Assembly (NCBI GenBank): GCA_002327885.1
Contig: DCUS01000186.1
Location: forward strand, 16,271-30,285
Length of the DNA: 14,015 bases
Direction of reading: 5' to 3'
Source of the DNA: Syntrophaceae bacterium UBA2208
GTDB lineage: Bacteria > Desulfobacterota > BSN033 > UBA1163
The notes beneath the pieces are model-generated. The model worked only from the letters and a program-made list of their open reading frames with translations. It did no database searches and was not told the DNA's origin. Shown here one piece after another: positions 12,515 to 14,015 of this stretch. Numbering within the stretch: position 1 is the first letter of the stretch; every line of letters starts with the position of its first letter. A program made the position numbers and the translations under genes.

Positions 12515-13838
12515 ATTGCTGTCCAAGATAAATGAGAATTCTATAATCACCCCTTGAAATCATTGAGGTTTTGGACAAGGTTTTTGCTTTTTTAAATTCA
12601 GGTTCCTCATGAGAGATGCTGTCCAAATTAACGGAGACAAAATTCGAGTTGTTCGGGTTCATAAGGCACCGGTGGTATTTCAAAAGGTTTATTGAGCCAA
12701 GCCCAGAGATCCCGATGCGTAAACAGATTCATTCGCAACAAAGCCACCAAATTCGAAAGGGACCAGTCAAATTGGGATCGAAGTTGGAGAAACCGCAGAA
12801 TCAGCATCGCAACCAATGCTGTCCAAATCTGAATCTTGACGGCATTGGCACTGGTTCCCACAAAGGTCTTGATCTTAAGGTTCTGTTTCAGGGCTTTAAA
12901 GAAGATCTCAATCTGCCAACGCTCCTTGTAGATGGCAGCAATGGTTGTGGCCCCCAGTTTCAGGTTATTGGTCAAGAACACCAGAACCTCTTCTGCCTCG
13001 GGATCATAGACCTCAATCCTTCGGAGAGGATAAGGGCATTTCTCGATGGCTTTGGGTCCTCTCAATTCGATCATTTCATCTTTGAGGATATTGCGGTTTT
13101 TCGGAACTTCTTTGTCACCAACGACTTCGTAAAGAGCGTTGTCCTTCATGCGGGTGACAAGATAGACGCCTTCGGCGGTCCATCGGCCAAACAAGGCATA
13201 GTCGTTGTAGCCTCGGTCATCGACTACGATGGTTCCGGGATCGAAATGAAACTGACGAGCCACCTTGATGTCTGAGACATTTCCTTCGGTGATGATAGCA
13301 AAGGAGGGAAGATAGCCATCGTGATCCAGAAGAAGATGGAGTTTGATCGCTCCTTTGGTTCGTCTAAACTTGGCCCAATCAAACATTTCCAGGCACAAAT
13401 CAATGGTGCTCGAATCCATGCTGATCAATCTGTTCTTAAACCGGAATTTCTTCTTCCCGATTTTGACCTGTCCCCGGCACCGGTTAAAGAGTTTCACAAA
13501 GACCTGCTGATAGAGTTCCCATGGGCGGTGCTCATTGGCATAAGCCAGGGTGGAATGGCTCGGAGCGGTAATGCCTAAATGTTTCAACTTTCCCTCGCAG
13601 CTTCGAAGACCTCCGCTAATCTCACGAAGGGAATGGGCACGGCCTAATTGGCAAAACAACATGGACACAAATTGGCTCCAACAAGGGAATCCTTTGGCAT
13701 GACGTTCTGCTTGGGTGATCATAACCAAATGCTGAAACTCCACACGAGGAAACAATTGCAATAATTGGCTGAATATGCTACTAAATCGATTCATAAGCGG
13801 CCCTCCTTTAGATGTGAGATTGTTTTGGCAGAATCAAT
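12515..13838 (-). mobile_element. IS4-family insertion sequence (ends approximate)
   Basis: The element holds one intact transposase gene on the minus strand. The left edge is set at 12515 because similarity to the relict copy at 7328 begins there, with ATTGCTGTCC. The right edge is a guess. The reverse complement of 13822-13838 begins ATTGATTCTGCCAAAA, a gapped match to the left ATTGCTGTCCAAGATA. I could not find a matching target-site duplication, so the true ends could lie further out. The transposase-3' end carries three copies of TGTCCAA, at 12520, 12571 (inverted) and 12620, likely structural or transposase-recognition elements. Confidence 0.6.
12628..13794 (-). CDS. IS4-family DDE transposase with DUF4372-like N-terminus
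   Basis: At 388 residues the transposase looks complete. The N-terminal part (about 1-75, with FSQLLQLFPR and AKGFPCWSQF) matches the DUF4372-type domain seen in one IS4 subgroup. The RNase H-like core has the first Asp in SMDSST (D127), the second in IVVDDRGYNDY (D192) and the Glu in YKERWQIEIFFKALK (E296). That last segment fits the IS4 Y-(2)-R-(3)-E-(6)-K signature exactly (Y289, R292, E296, K303). On the minus strand AAAGGAGGG lies about eight bases before the ATG at 13794-13792. No stop or shift interrupts it, so the element may be active. A 219-codon plus-strand frame over the same DNA is a shadow. Confidence 0.95.
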   Translation of the reverse strand: MNRFSSIFSQLLQLFPRVEFQHLVMITQAERHAKGFPCWSQFVSMLFCQLGRAHSLREISGGLRSCEGKLKHLGITAPSHSTLAYANEHRPWELYQQVFVKLFNRCRGQVKIGKKKFRFKNRLISMDSSTIDLCLEMFDWAKFRRTKGAIKLHLLLDHDGYLPSFAIITEGNVSDIKVARQFHFDPGTIVVDDRGYNDYALFGRWTAEGVYLVTRMKDNALYEVVGDKEVPKNRNILKDEMIELRGPKAIEKCPYPLRRIEVYDPEAEEVLVFLTNNLKLGATTIAAIYKERWQIEIFFKALKQNLKIKTFVGTSANAVKIQIWTALVAMLILRFLQLRSQFDWSLSNLVALLRMNLFTHRDLWAWLNKPFEIPPVPYEPEQLEFCLR

Positions 13839-13858
13839 CTATCACATAACTGATGAAT

Positions 13859-13987
13859 TCGTAAAAAGTCCGACCACGTGTCATTGCGAGGAGCTTAGCG
13901 ACGAAGCAATCCCATAAAATCAAGCACTTACAGAATACGAGATTGCTTCGCTTCGCTCGCAAAGACCACTTTAGAGACTTTTTACGA
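13859..13987. repeat. Palindromic MITE-like repeat
   Basis: The unit is bounded by perfect 12-base inverted repeats, TCGTAAAAAGTC (13859-13870) and GACTTTTTACGA (13976-13987). Inside is a second, longer dyad. GTCATTGCGAGGAGC at 13880 onward, ending CGAAGCAATC at 13902-13911, pairs with the arm GATTGCTTCGC...TCGCAAAGAC at 13941-13966. The left arm has about six extra bases. No coding frame is present. From memory, TCATTGCGAG...CGAAGCAATC palindromes recur in many copies in Desulfobacterota and other genomes as non-autonomous elements. It lies about 65 bases upstream of the transposase start, outside or at the edge of the IS. The remaining bases to 14015 show no feature. Confidence 0.75.
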
Positions 13988-14015
13988 GAACATCATAAGT
14001 GTCTTGTCTAAAAAA

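Noticed and set aside
12616..13275. Plus-strand open frame of 219 codons
   Set aside because: It is antisense to an intact transposase with all catalytic residues; its composition is that of a shadow.
1..14015. CRISPR array, defence island, toxin-antitoxin pair or phage genes
   Set aside because: No regularly spaced direct repeats, Cas motifs, phage structural genes or paired small toxin/antitoxin frames were seen; the DUF4143 ATPase alone is not evidence of a defence system.

Overview
The window looks like chromosomal DNA of a Gram-negative anaerobe, most plausibly a member of the Desulfobacterota (former Deltaproteobacteria) or a close relative. This placement is inferred from a multi-PAS kinase paired with an NtrC-type sigma-54 activator, a methyltetrahydrofolate:corrinoid methyltransferase, a branched-chain-type amino acid ABC transporter, a DUF4143 ATPase and a palindromic TCATTGCGAG/CGAAGCAATC repeat. 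No marker gene fixes the taxon.

Layout. Positions 116-711: a small four-helix membrane protein (LiaF-TM/DUF5668-like) on the minus strand, divergent from a 29-residue single-helix peptide gene. Positions 712-995: a gene-free stretch with two short hairpins, an 11-G run and two AT-rich dyads leading into an AAA/DUF4143 ATPase (996-2213). Positions 2369-2440: tRNA-Thr(UGU). Positions 2704-6173: a translationally coupled two-component system, a PAS-PAS histidine kinase and an NtrC-family regulator with an intact GAFTGA loop. Positions 6317-7207: a pterin-binding methyltransferase of the AcsE/MtrH type. Positions 7643-12352: a Liv/HAAT transporter, consisting of a fused LivH-LivM permease, LivG, LivF and a periplasmic binding protein. 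Positions 12515-13838 (ends approximate): an IS4-family insertion sequence with a full-length transposase on the minus strand. Positions 13859-13987: a palindromic MITE-like repeat.

How the parts may work together. The kinase probably phosphorylates the regulator, which would activate a sigma-54 promoter. Possible targets are the methyltransferase (an NtrC-like dyad lies at 6200-6229) or the binding-protein gene (a weak -24/-12 match lies at 11004-11019); neither link is proven. The transporter has every part needed to import a small amino-acid-like solute. The methyltransferase would move methyl groups between a corrinoid protein and tetrahydrofolate, but no corrinoid protein or substrate-specific methyltransferase is visible here.

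The most notable structural observation is that the transporter lies between two related IS ends in the same orientation. The stretch 7328-7480 aligns without gaps, at about 80% identity by hand count, to the transposase-3' end of the IS at 12515-12667. It still encodes a vestige of the transposase C-terminus. The transporter may therefore be a cassette bounded by one decayed and one intact IS. I saw no convincing new defence or signalling system; the most open-ended gene is the DUF4143 ATPase with its unusual upstream DNA.
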